Positions 28,487-38,813 of a stretch of DNA of 41,519 bases are shown here, one piece after another. The notes beneath the pieces were generated by a model that ran no database searches, had not been told where the DNA came from, and saw nothing but the letters and a program-made list of their open reading frames with translations. A program made the translations under genes and the position numbers. This DNA comes from Spirogloea muscicola (Eukaryota; Streptophyta; Zygnematophyceae; Spirogloeales; Spirogloeaceae): the NCBI GenBank assembly GCA_009602725.1, contig WELB01000060.1, positions 675,871-717,389 on the forward strand, given 5' to 3'. Numbering within the stretch: the stretch's first letter is position 1; the number at the start of each line of letters is the position of its first letter.

Positions 28487-31400
28487 ATGGGCAACTGCCT
28501 CTCCGCCGATGGCACCGCCGCGGCCGCGCGCGGCAAGCAGCGCCTACCACTGCTGCGCGCGCCTTTCCGCCGCGACCTCCTGCAAGGCATCGTGTGCGTG
28601 CAGCTGCTGCGCGCTCAGATGGGCTTCGAGGACCGCTGGTTCGCCTGCATCAGCCTGGGCGAGCAGACCTTCCGCACCGCCACCACGCCCAGGCGAGTGC
28701 CAGTGTGCGGCACCTTCCCTGTCGCCTCGCTCGCCTGACGCTGGGCTCTCTCAGCTGCACGCTCGCCTGGCGCCTCACAGCAATGCCCCAGGAGAGGCCG
28801 GACGACTGCCTTGGCCAGCACAAGCGCGACCTGCCTGCCTGCCTCCACTCAGGCTGCACAGCCTGACCTGGACCCCCCCTGCACGCCCTGCAGCACCGAC
28901 GCGCCCGCTTGGAACTCTCAGAAGCAGCTGGTCCTGGAGAAGGATGGCCCCTGCCTCGCCCGCATTGCCGTCTATGAGGTCATAGCCACCCTGTCCTATT
29001 AGAGCCCGTGTCTCTGGCCTGCCGCTTTGGGGCGTGAAGTAGCGGCCAGCAGCTCTCACCCTCCTCTCAGTAGTGGTCCATCCTGAGATAGGCTGGACCA
29101 CCTGAGGGCACCAAGCCCCACACTGCACGCAGCAGGCTGTTTGTCTGTGCAGTCTCTCGGCTGCTTGCATTCAACCACCAAGGCAGGGCTTGACTCAGAC
29201 AAGACAAGTCCTACACGTGAAATGCTGGGAAATGTGTAGCCAGCGTGTGCTTGGTTGCTTGCACTGACCAGTTCAGTGCTGCTGTCTGAGCCCCGGCAGA
29301 CAAACAGGCTGACTAGCAACACTGCAGTGGGCTACTGCGAGCTGGACCTGTCTACACCTTTTGTGAGCAGCACCTGCCTCGGGCACACCTACCCCTGTCT
29401 CAAGTAACTCATGCTCAATTCATGCTGTCCAAGCCCCCAGGGCTGACTCCCCAAGGCTCTCAAAGCGTCAGATTGTGACCAGATTGTGGACCTTCCATGG
29501 TGACGACTTGCGGCCTTGGTGATACTGGTATCTGTCAGCATCAGCCTACTGAGCAGGGAAGAAGCCATGAAGAGGAGCCCAAGCAGCTTGAGCTTCGAGA
29601 CCCTTCAAATCGCAGCACCATTGTTGGTCACATCACCCTCACGTGCACGACCGTGGTAAATGCCAAAATGCACCCCAGCGCATCCCGTCGTGCTTTACAC
29701 TTGCCAAGGCCAGTGCCACCTTCCTGCTGTTGCAACTTGTAGGCTCACAGTTGCAGGGTGTAAGGCATCTAAATTTGCTCTTCCAGAGCGACGACTCTCA
29801 GTACAGTAAGCTTGGATCTGCTCTTGCTGTCCCGTCTGGGTTCTCTGTCATGCAGCCACCTGAAGCTATGGAGAGAAACTTTGTGCGGAGTCTGCTCTCA
29901 CTTGTGGTAATCTTCATTCTCTTCATCCCTCCTACGACCCTGCAACTGCATTGCCACTGTGGTCTCCAGTCTTCATAGGTGGGTGGAGACCGTGATCGGA
30001 GCACCTGGATTCGCCCTCACACTGAGCTGGTTTGCTGGAACAGGACTATGATGGGAATGGGCAACTTTCTCTGACGGAGTTCCGGGATCTGATGAGAGCG
30101 TTTGGGAACTCCACGACTGACACAGAGGTCCGGTTCCTTCCATCGTCCTTGCTTTTGGGCTATAAAACTGATGCCTAAACTCCATATACACATGGGGCAA
30201 TTTTCTCCACGAGTTGCTATGATATCGAATGCAGTTGTGTCAGTCAGTCCAGATTCATATCTGTCCGCATTCAATGCACTGATAACTTTGAAACCCGCAA
30301 GTTTCTGCGCCACCTTTGCAGTGGTGCTTGCATGAAGGCAAGCGCCACTACTTGGCCACATTTTCCTGCTGCCACCACCTTGATGAAGTCCAACTCCCTA
30401 AACCACTGCTCATACCTACTGAGACGACATGCAAGGGCTGTGGTGCAGCTTGAAACACTGTACAATAGTGCCAACAAGAACCAGGATGGTACAGTAGACG
30501 CTGACGAGCTTGCTTCAATGTTGCTCTGCGTAGCGAGAGGTAGGATAAGGTCTCTAACTCTCTGGTCAACAATCTGCCGTACTCTGCCATGCATATGCAG
30601 AACCCCTCTGTGTGAAGATGCTGCCGAACAACAACAAGTACTGATCTTCGACAGCTCTGCTCTGCAGGCTGGTCTTTGTGCGGCAATGTCCCGTGTGCGG
30701 GGAGACGCTAGGATCCAGCGACGCGCTCAATGATGTCATCCACATGAGCCTGTGCTTCAACCAGGGCACGGGCATGCACATGATGACCGGAGGCTTCCTT
30801 ACGGAGAAGCAGGCTAGCTATGGGTAGGCCCGCCCTAGCCAGGTTGAGGGCTCGATGGTCCACATCATTACTCGCGCAGCTAAAAGTCTGCAGTGTTGGA
30901 GCAGACAGTGAGACGGGAGAAGCAGGTGACCATACTCTATTGAAGTGCACATGCTGGCCTCCTAAATGTAGGTGGATGTTCCAGCTGAGCGAGTGGATAA
31001 GCTTCTCATCATATGATGTTGGTCTCCGGTCGGGCCAGCGGTCGTCCCACATCCTCGTAAATCTACTGCGCCCAACATACCAGCTCCGTTTGCAGAATTG
31101 GCTGTTCTGCTTTGCAGATGTTGTGTGGCTGCATCAGATTTGTGGCATCAGGTTGTAGAGTGCAGCGAATTGTAAAGTGCTGATCACTGGCCAGCTTGTC
31201 ATAAGTACTTCTCTCTTCACGGTCTCTTCAGATCTGACCGTGCAATAGCTGCAGGTGTTTGAGCGGAGGATTAGGCGCTTGCAGGAAGAGCTGATCGATG
31301 CAAAAATACTCCTGGCAATGCGAACCGTTTACCAGTCCAGTTTCAGCTTGGGCCTGCTTGATTCAGGTGAGCAAACAAGGCAACCTGGTGGGGAGGTGAC

Positions 31401-33688
31401 TATCCACTGACAGTAGTCCTGCACTTGATGAGACCTAGAAAGTCTCATGCCTCACCTCCTTCCTATCATAAGTTGATGTCAAACATGCATCCTTATCACA
31501 TGCAGGCACTGTGACATGCAGGTACCAAGCGCCTCTTAATAGGCATGTCTCAGAGGCAGGGTGTGCGGATGAACTCCCCAGAGTCAGTCAAAGACATTCC
31601 TCGCTTTGTCTCTTTCTTCAAGGTGCATCACCAGGACGCGCTGCTTGTGCGGCCAGAATTGACGGAAGTACTAGGCAGACAGACATCGAGAAGGTCAAAA
31701 ACGATTGCCAGGTCCAGCTGCTCTGTTACTGACCTTCTCCTGCTTGCCTGTCTGATGTTGTGTGCTGCTATTGGTGCATATGTAGGACCAAATTGATATG
31801 GACGATGTTGATGGTACTGAGGGTGACTTTAAGGTCTGCCACATGATGCTATCACCCTTCATCAATGTACAGCACCGTCACTCTTGCTTACGGCACTGTG
31901 AGTACAACCACATTGCATCATGTGCCGCAGACTTTCAACGAGTTCTTCGTGCGCAAGCTGAAAGCTGGTGCACGGCCTATTGCTTGGCCCACCAATGAGA
32001 AGGTGGCCATCTGCGCTGCCGATTCGCGCTTGATGGTGTTCACCAATGCTAGTGAGGCGCAGCGCCTATGGATAAAGGTTCTCTGCCACAGCTTGCCCTG
32101 TCAAGAATGATTTGCCAATACAATGTATCGTTGCTGTCTAGTTGCAGGATTGCTTGGCATGGACCACCAGCTCTACTTGCATTTGCCTTTGAGAGTATGT
32201 GTTCTGTACAGGGGCGGAAATTCTCAATTGCGGGCCTTCTGGCTGATAGTGAGCTAGGGGAGCGATACAAAAGCGCTTCGCTTGCTGTCTTCCGTCTTGC
32301 ACCACAGGTCCACAACATCCACAGTGTCTCCCCACCACTATGCAGTCAATGGTTGCCCTCTTTTCTGCATTTAGTTGGGCAATCTGAGGTCCGTGAGCTT
32401 GAAGCGGAAGCACAGGAGCCGACCCCTGGTCCGGTGTTGCTGCCATGCTGCATGAGAGACTTTCAGGACTATCACAGATTTCATGTGCCCTCTACCTGCA
32501 CAGTGGGGCAAATCCGGGAGGTGCCAGATCCAGGCCACCTCTACACGGTATGCTGCACTGTCAGTCAGAATGTAGATATCTCTTGTTTGTCTGCTCACAG
32601 TTTAGTTTTCCGGTGTACCTTCAACATTCTGTGATCAAGTGCACGTGCTTTGTGCGAACACGTCTTTTGAGTTGGTCGAACGTGGGGACTTGGTGACAGG
32701 TGAACCCAATTGCTGTCAACAGCAAGTACTGTGATGTCTTCACAGAGAACAAGCGAGCCATTGTGATGCTTCACACACAATACTTTGGCTCAGTAAGGAG
32801 CAGTGCCCTTTCGTCCTGACCTGTTCGCCGCAACCTCGTGAAAATAGCAGCTGTGCATGGAGTAGCTCCTGCCTGCAGATTGACAGCGTCTTTGCAACAT
32901 CTATGTTCAGATTGCCTTTGTCGCGATCGGGGCCACAATGGTTGGCTCCATCACCTTCACACGCAGATCAGGAGACAAGTTGCAGCAAGGCGATGAGGTG
33001 AGGTGGCGATGTCTCCCAGCTGTGTCAACCTGTCAGGGCTCTGTATGGGGTGGCTGGGCAGGTTACTTCGGGCACAGAGAGTGGCTAGCTGCTGGAGTCG
33101 ATGTTGAGGTGATAGTATCATTTGATGCAGTGATCCAAAGTCTCAGTTAAGGGGGCTCCTCTGTAGCACGAAGTTAAGTGGCTGCCTGAGCACCGATGAC
33201 TTCTTTCTCTTAGTGAGTGGGCTTGACCTCCACATTTGTGTCTTGTCTGTGATACTAGCTCGGATTTTTCTCCTTTGGAGGAAGCACCTGCATATGTGTG
33301 TTCGAAGAGGTGAGGTGACAGGCGCCCCCAGCCTTGGCCATCAGCTCAGCTGCTGACAGACTAGGGCCACTACCGTCGTCATGCCTAATAAGCCAAAGCT
33401 CTGTAGAGGTACACTTGCACAATCTTGCAATCTGGCTGCTGCCAGCTGTACGTGGCCTCATGTCACAGCTGAGTGAGGTAGGCACTGATCCTGTGCCAGA
33501 GTGCCATTACCTTCAACGAGGATCTCATGGCCAACAGTGAGCGGTCGTTGGAGACCTTGGTCCAAATGGGGACAACACTTGGAGTGGCCCGTGGGGAACA
33601 GCTCAAAGGGCCCAAGCGCAAGGATAGCATTGTAGGAGACGAGGAGGAGGGTGTTCAGGAGTCCTTTCTGCCAGCGGAGCGCCTCTAG
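28487..33688 (+). CDS. PSD: Phosphatidylserine decarboxylase proenzyme with C2 and EF-hand domains (plant PSD2/PSD3 type)
   Basis: Converts phosphatidylserine to phosphatidylethanolamine (EC 4.1.1.65), self-cleaving to form a pyruvoyl group. Exons: 28487-28692, 28894-28978, 29300-29362, about 29539-29655, 29787-29906, 30044-30127, 30449-30539, 30601-30637, 30668-30823, 30972-31056, 31255-31366, 31522-31622, 31786-31833, 31931-32077, 32212-32307, 32467-32547, 32700-32792, 32911-32997, 33259-33309, 33500-33688. The sum is 683 codons including TAG, near plant length. Order: MGNCLS start with Gly2/Cys4 suggesting myristoylation and palmitoylation; C2 (GIVCVQLLRAQMGFEDRWF; GYCELDL); EF-hand DYDGNGQLSLTE; second EF loop NKNQDGTVDADE with Asn at position 1; CPVCGETL; core FNEFFVRKLKAGARPIA, FRLAPQDYHRFHVP, VNPIAVNSKYCDVF, FVAIGATMVGSI; cleavage motif FGGST (Ser near 33286). 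Plant relatives of this type sit on endomembranes. Exon 1 uses a GC donor; the start of exon 4 is uncertain (29539, 29545 or 29557, all in frame). Confidence 0.94.
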
Positions 33689-34053
33689 TAGCAGACGTGG
33701 TAATGTGCTTCCTTCCCCATGCTCCGGGTTGTCTCCAACTCGCGGATTGGCTCATTGTTTGGCCTGGCTAGGCCTCTTGGCAGTGGAAATGCGGGGTTCC
33801 CCACCTCATCAGCCTCGGCGCACCAGAAGGGAAATGCGTCAATGAGGTGGGCTGGCAGAGCAGGGCCAGCGAGAGGGGCGCTCGGGTCGGGCTGGATGTT
33901 GGCCGCCTCTACCCTCGCTCTTGAGGTGGAGCTCGCTTGCCCATCGTCCTGGGCTGGCCTTTCACTGGCACCTTCTCGGTCTTGGAAGAGCTTCTCCTCG
34001 GGCTGCTGCGGCTTCTGTCTTGAGCTAGTTGAGCGGCCAACCATTGTGTTCAC
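33685..34053 (-). other. Unassigned 122-codon open frame
   Basis: Minus-strand frame from MVGRSTSSRQKPQQPEEKLF near 34044 to a stop near 33685, Pro/Gln/Glu-rich at first, later HLIDAFPFWCAEADEVG. It overlaps the end of the decarboxylase gene tail to tail and the plus strand contains GGGCTGGCCTTTCACTGG. It could be part of a retrotransposon N-terminal region, a host exon, or chance. Confidence 0.25.
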
Positions 34054-34069
34054 TCGCTTACTTCATTTG

Positions 34070-34520
34070 GGTTGCACTTTCTACTCCTTTCAGTCTTGTA
34101 CATTCCTTTGAGCTTTTTCAAAGCTGGCCTTCACAGCTTCACAGCCTTTGCCTCCTCTCGGGAGACCACCTTCTCTTTGCCTGTGTCTGATTCTGATGCG
34201 TGTGTTGCTCACTCGTGGGCACGGAAGCCCACTTCGTCCTTGCCCTGCTTCCTCGGCCCCTCGCAGCCTTGCCGTGGTCCCAGACCTGGCACCTCGAGTG
34301 CCGGTCGCGCCCCGGCGGGCAGTGTGTGCTGGCTCCGCTCGGGCCTCCCCGGGCCGTCAAGCGCGCCGCTCGGGCCCTGGGTCTCCAGTGTAGTCCTTTT
34401 TCGGCATCTCTTTTCTTTTTTGGCTTGGGAAATTGTCAACTCTTTTGGGGCTGGCTTTGCCAGCCCCTCTTCTCTACGGGAAGACCGTGTATCAGAAAGA
34501 GATGTAGGCCAAATGGCCAG
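34070..34520 (+). repeat. Element 3' scraps and type A hairpin
   Basis: CAAAGCTGGCCTTCACAGCT and CAGCCTTTGCCTCCTCTCGG (type C scrap) near 34120-34165, then a tail-like LMRVLLTRGH at about 34194-34222. At 34385-34490 a 3' UTR with TTTTTCGGCATCTC and the hairpin GGGGCTGGCTTTGCCAGCCC. The GC-rich stretch 34225-34380 is unassigned. Confidence 0.5.
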
Positions 34521-34534
34521 GTACAATGGCAAGC

Positions 34535-35060
34535 ACATCTGAAGATCTACATAACCTACAGCAGATTGACCCGCTCAATAACCACGGGTCAAAACATGAA
34601 GGTCACTACTCGATGCATGGATACTAGATGCCAGGAACGGAGCCCTTCTGCCACCTACTAGAGCTCGCCCAGCTTTCTGGTGCAAGGCACTAGCCTGAGC
34701 ACGCTGCAAACAGGCCGAAACTCGTCGTCGCAAGAGCGACAGATATGCAGCTGGCAAGCCCATCTCAGCCGGAAACACATCTGCACGTCGAGTGTAGCCT
34801 AGATTGGCAATGTTTTGAAGCAGAGTGTGGAAGCGTTGACCCAGGCAGCCAAAGATGTCGATTGCAGCTGGCAGGAGTTGATCGCATTGGGGGTAATCGG
34901 AGTAATGCCGCAGTTTTCTTTGTTCTGCTCCGCCCACTGCGTGCCCAGCAATGTGTGTTGATGCTGGGCCTTTATATGCCTCCGTAACAACAACGTCGAC
35001 CAGGGCCCGTGGCCCTCCACCAGGTTGCACGCCCACAATGTCAAGTGTAACGATTTTACA
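34535..35060 (-). pseudogene. Retrotransposon endonuclease domain, best copy of the type D subfamily
   Basis: Uninterrupted minus-strand frame from about 35060 to TGA at 34575: LDIVGVQPGGGPRALVDVVV, TEAYKGPASTHIAGHAVGGA, KLRHYSDYPQCDQLLPAAID, IFGCLGQRFHTLLQNIANLG, RRVSACLQRAQASALHQKAG, ending SSSDLHVLTRGY. The type D 3' UTR continues to 34535. It parallels the other subfamilies position by position while the nucleotides are very different. The RT and knuckle are missing (5'-truncated), so this is a fragment although no stop interrupts it. Confidence 0.8.
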
Positions 35061-35690
35061 TGGCTGGAATGTCAATGCAGCAGTAACGTATTGACAGATG
35101 CCTGGAGACTAGACACCTCATCTGGCTGATAAATAAATTGACTGTCAGTGCCGCAGGAAAGGCTTGACAGATTCTTGGAGACGGACGATTTCACCAGGCT
35201 GGGCAGCGTGGCTTTCATATAGAGCTGAGAGCGGCGCAACCCGGAGTCGTGACACGCGAGACAGCATGGTGCTGGCGCTGGAACGGCGACGGGAGGTGGC
35301 AGTGCTGTAGACTGCCTTGACGGCGTTGTTAGCCGTTAGTGATGACGGCTGACGATAGCCTGGGGGTAGTGACCGTCAGCTGCTAGTGTCGGGGGACCGT
35401 CAGTATGGCGGTGGTTGCCGATGGATGGGTAGATTGTCGGTGGTAGCCCGTTGATAGCCGTCGACAGGTCGTGGACAGGTCGTCAACGAGAGACTGGGTG
35501 CCAAATGTCCCACCCGTGTCCGTATGGCCGGGCTCGCAGCCCGTCGGGCTATATAGATGGCACCCGAGATAGGAGAGGGGGTGAGTTCTTCACCCAACCT
35601 CGGGACCCCTGGACCCTTGCCCCTGCAGTAACCGTTGCGGCCCCATCCCAATGCCTCCCCGCTTTTCCTTGCGCTGCCGGCAGCCCGGGC
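35061..35690. other. Unexplained intergenic stretch with a TATATAG motif
   Basis: No recognised exon or element part. The stretch 35320-35480 repeats short CCGTCAG/GACGG/GTCGACAGG words, and TATATAG at 35550-35556 is followed by GATGGCACCCGAGATAGGAG. This could be a promoter or a degenerate 5' UTR of an element. Open minus frame here is a continuation of the neighbouring element frame without homology. Confidence 0.35.
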
Positions 35691-36560
35691 TTGGCGATCC
35701 ACAGCATTTGTTACATCAAGTGTGCGGCGATGATGACGTGCCTGGGCGTCCGTGGTGATAGGCATGATATTGTTGACTTCCACGACCGCACGGTAGCCGG
35801 CGGCGCGCATCAAGCCCGCCAGGGCATCGCGAAGGAGGTTGTGAATGCCCACCACTTCTGGTCCAGTGGGGCATCTCAGCATGTGAGTGGCGAGCACAGC
35901 ACCCTCTGCACGGAAGCCGCACTCGCACTGGCGCACCCCAATCAGGCAATTAGGTGGGAGGCCGAGGAAGAGTTGAAGCGATGTCCGAAAGGCCTCGGAG
36001 CTGATGCTGAAGGCGTTGGCGACGGGGGGAGAGGTGATCCAGTCAGTGGCACCAGGTGTGGCCAGAGAAGTGAGTCTTGCCAAGCTCCTTGGATTGTTCT
36101 GAATCTCTGGCAGCCTCCTCAACCTTCTGCGGCGTTCGTCTTCCACTGCCGTAACCAGTCTGGATTGTGCCCCTCTATCAGAAGCTTGGGCGAGGGTGGA
36201 GAATGGCGTGAGTAGGGGTTGGAGAGAGGGGAAAGAACTGATGGCTGAGTCGCGGATGCTCCTCAGATCCGCTTGGAAGGGGAAGGAGCCTTCCTCCACA
36301 TTGCGTACAGGGTCGTGGAGGCAAGGGAAGCGCATGGGGAGCAGGGAGGCGATCTGGTGCCAGCAGCCCAGGAAGGCTGCTTGCGCCGTCTGCTCCAACG
36401 ACCGGCAGCCAAGGCCACCCATGCGAGTAGGGAGGGAGGCCTGGAGGGAAGCTGAAGCTGAGGGGAAAGATGAAGAATGTAGTAGGGATGCCAGGGACTG
36501 CTGAAGGGAGTCACCGTATTCCTTGTAGAGCTCCGCCACCATGCCCAATGGGGAAAAAAC
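35690..36560 (-). pseudogene. Retrotransposon linker + zinc knuckle, long open copy
   Basis: Minus-strand frame open from 36560: SLPTRMGGLGCRSLEQTAQA, CWHQIASLLPMRF, ERRRRLRRLPEIQNN, LLGLPP-type FLGLPPNCLIGVRQCECGFR, HMLRC, GIHNLLRDALAGLMRAAGYR, then RRTLDVT where homology with the other endonucleases stops (about 35690). Gln before CECG is intact. It represents the region between RT thumb and endonuclease. The upstream open frame on this strand (to 36767) is only the antisense of the tail at 36563-36729. Confidence 0.75.
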
Positions 36561-36562
36561 CT

Positions 36563-36860
36563 CGCGCAGGTCTTTCGGATGAGGCTGGCGGTCTCGCTGC
36601 AGCGCTCTTTGGCTCATGCGGTCCACGCGCGCGCTGGCCGTGCTATGGCTGCTGCTTCCGGGTCTCGGCAGAGTGCCGCTTTTCCTGCCCCGAGTTACTC
36701 TGATCTGCTGTTGCTCACACGTGGATTCTGAGCATCCATCTGCATCTCCCTCTGCACCGTCTTGCACTTTGTAGTGTAATCCTTTTTCGGCACTTCTTTC
36801 TTTACCCAGCCACCAGCCAATCTGGCCGCGCTTTCTTTACTTGGCCATTTTGGCCTTTAC
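36563..36860 (+). mobile_element. Element tail with 3' UTR and type B end
   Basis: QVFRMRLAVSLQRSLAHAVH, ARAGRAMAAASGSRQSAAFP, APSYSDLLLLTRGF, TGA at about 36729. The 3' UTR contains TGTAATCCTTTTTCGGCAC (TGTAA could be the polyadenylation signal) and a type B scrap CCACCAGCCAATCTGGCCGC at about 36808-36835. It meets the previous fragment head to head at 36560. Confidence 0.75.
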
Positions 36861-36879
36861 AGGAAGCGCCTTCTCTCCC

Positions 36880-37075
36880 AGGACAGCAAGAGCGGCCACA
36901 TTGACCGGTGGCTGGGAGAGGCCAGCCCAAATGGAAGCGCGGCCAGATTGACTGGTGGCTGGGAAAGGCCAGCCCAAAGGAATGGACAAGGAGCCCTGCG
37001 AGTCAGAAATTGCTCGCCCATTGAGGATAGGGGCTGGAAAAGCCAGCCCAAAAAAGAATGAACAGAGTACGAGAA
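36880..37075 (-). repeat. Three stacked 3' UTR hairpins upstream of the 37225 gene
   Basis: Plus strand: GCGGCCACATTGACCGGTGG CTGGGAGAGGCCAGCCC (type B), then GCGCGGCCAGATTGACTGGT GGCTGGGAAAGGCCAGCCC (type B), then GCTCGCCCATTGAGGATAGG GGCTGGAAAAGCCAGCCC (type A), all reversed. No coding sequence lies between them. Confidence 0.75.
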
Positions 37076-37224
37076 TCAGAGCCCCGCCGCCAGCAGAGCC
37101 AGGCTGCCCCGCACATGGGGGCCCCTGGGCCCCCCCCGCCTGCCCGAAGTCCCCGCCGCCGCCGCCCCACCCCCTCCCCACCCCATTCTCCAGGCCCTCT
37201 CCGCTCCCCCACGCCGCCGCCGCC

Positions 37225-37496
37225 ATGGTCAAGGACCTGTCCGTGGCGGAGATCGTGGTCATCGCCGCCCTCTGCGTCGTGCCCGCCGCCATGGGCCTCC
37301 TCCTCGTCCTCGTCGCCGTCTGCCAAAGTCCCCCGCCACCGAGGAGCCCTCCTGGCCCTCCGACGACCACGACGACGCCACCGCCGCCGCCAAGGCCCTC
37401 CGCGCCCACCAGGTCGCGCCCCTTCACTTCGACGAGGCCGACTGTTCAGGCGACGCGCTCTCCAGCAGGAAGTCCGTCCGGATGGACAAGTTGTAG
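37225..37496 (+). CDS. Small single-span membrane protein with apparent frame break
   Basis: The ATG at 37225 follows GCCGCCGCC. Codons 1-33 (MVKDLSVAEIVVIAALCVV, PAAMGLLLVLVAVC) give a short head and one hydrophobic span, with third positions almost all G or C. From 37326 a different frame reads KSPATEEPSWPSDDHDDATA, AKALRAHQVAPLHFDEADC, RKSVRMDKL and TAG at 37494-37496, with the same codon bias. One missing base between 37324 and 37326 would join them into about 90 residues. A tiny intron is unlikely. The family is not recognised. The longer +frame running to 37857 is Pro/Thr low complexity and is not favoured. Confidence 0.55.
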
Positions 37497-38010
37497 CCGC
37501 CGGGCCTGCTCCTGGCTGAGTGCTCGGCGCCCTTTCCGGCCGGGTCGTGTCAGGGGCGTGGGAGCTTGCGATGGCGGCCGGGGCAGGGCCCTGTTCCGGC
37601 CTTCTCCGCCTGCGCGCCGAGGCTCCCGCGTGAGGCTGCCGCCGAAGGGGGAGCCACTCAAGCCCGTGCCTAGGAGGAGCACTGCCACCACACCAGCGAC
37701 AGCGACGGCACCGCCCTTGCTAGTGGGCGCGAGCCACTCCTATGGCGAGTGCAATATGCTCCCTCGCCCCGCTTGCCTGCTCCTATCAGTCAGCTCGGGG
37801 GTGACCTGGGCTGGCATGGGCTGGCGAGGTTGCTATACAATACCAATGGGCCAATGAGCACGGCACACCGAGGCGGACGCCTGTGATAGACCAGTAGATG
37901 GCCAGCCGTTTACAGCGCCCGTTCCTAGCGCCTACTTTCTGGCTTCTCCGGCTTGTAAGGGTGCCTGTGCAATTTCATGACCTTCCCGTCCTTGAACCTA
38001 AGCCCTGAGC
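37497..38010 (+). other. 3' flank, no further gene seen
   Basis: GC-rich then mixed sequence after the TAG at 37494. Possible 3' UTR. No exon, hairpin module or RNA gene was recognised. Confidence 0.35.
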
Positions 38011-38210
38011 CAGGCACTGGCTTGCGCTTTGGTGCTCCGTCTCCCAGATTAGTTTGTCAGATTTGTAATGCTTACTCGTCGGTACTAAAGTCCCCCTCCT
38101 TGTATTTTTGTTCTCTTACTCTTCGTCATTCTCACAACAGTGTATTTAATTTGGTTTTCCTCCATTACATGCGCACATCGCGCCTTCTCATTTTGACACT
38201 CGAGCCCATG
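38010..38210 (+). pseudogene. Retrotransposon C-terminal tail and 3' UTR scrap
   Basis: GGCTTGCGCTTTGGTGCTCC, AGATTAGTTTGTCAGATTTG and TACTCGTCGGTACTAA: a damaged G-F-R-G-G-A-P...LSDL-VLT-R-G-Y end. TACATGCGCACATCGCGCCT further on resembles the type E 3' UTR. Confidence 0.5.
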
Positions 38211-38598
38211 GCAATGCATGCAACTATTTGCAACTGAAGGTGGGCAGAGCACAAGTGTCGTGGCTCGGACGGAGTGACCTTCTTGCTGCAGTCACCTCGC
38301 CAAGTGTCACAATGCCCAGCATGGGAAGGTTGTGTGCTCAAGCTTGTAGAAAGATCGGCTAGACCTGGTGCAGCTGCAATCTGGAGCATGCATCACTTTG
38401 AATAGGCCGAGGAAGGCAGCCCAAGGAGTGGGCAGCTTGTTGATGCATAATCTGCAGGAAATGAAGGCATGAGGGCAGAGTCAAGGTGGTGGTGCAGGGG
38501 GGTGGTGCAGGGGGAATACTACAGAAAGTGCGATTGTGCTATCTCTCTGGCCATGGAAGAAGCTCCTTAGCCTTGCTTAGGCTAAGGAGTGTGATGTG
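38211..38598. other. No gene seen
   Basis: No open frame of note, hairpin module or element tail was recognised. GGTGGTGCAGGGG is repeated twice near 38490-38512. Confidence 0.35.
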
Positions 38599-38739
38599 CT
38601 TAGCAGGGGTTACTGAGTGTCTCGTAGCAGCTTTGTTTCTGTTACTTAGCGCTTCCCCTGGCCCCCTTCTCGTACTCTGTTCATTCTTTTTCGGGCTGGT
38701 TGTTCCAGCCCCTATTCTCAATGGGCGAGCACTTTCTTC
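38599..38739 (+). mobile_element. Retrotransposon 3' end, near-identical to 24562-24702
   Basis: CTTAGCAGGGGTTACTGAGT through CTCAATGGGCGAGCACTTTC TTC, 141 nt, with one substitution relative to 24562-24702. It starts in the last codons of the element frame (LSRGY, TGA) and so is an extreme 5' truncation. Confidence 0.8.
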
Positions 38740-38813
38740 TGATGTGAGTGCTACAGCTCGAGAGACGTAGTCAGAGGTGAAAGAGAGGGGAGCATGACCA
38801 CTGTCCGTAAGCT

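Noticed and set aside
29497-29742. Short plus frame in the decarboxylase gene as a separate gene
   Set aside because: It is decarboxylase exon 4 (C2 domain end) read through its donor at 29656.
31623-31785. Extension of decarboxylase exon 12 into VHHQDALLVRPELTEV
   Set aside because: The frame is open for a while, but family order is FFK followed directly by DQI, which begins at 31786. The stretch is best read as intron.
35400-36767. A 455-codon minus-strand frame as a host gene
   Set aside because: Its middle is the retrotransposon linker and zinc knuckle, its start is antisense of another element tail, and its end lacks homology to anything seen.
36955-37857. A 300-codon plus-strand frame covering the 37225 gene
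   Set aside because: Its first part is antisense of 3' UTR hairpins, and after 37324 it is Pro/Thr low complexity. The alternative frame from 37326 has coding-like codon use and a clean stop.
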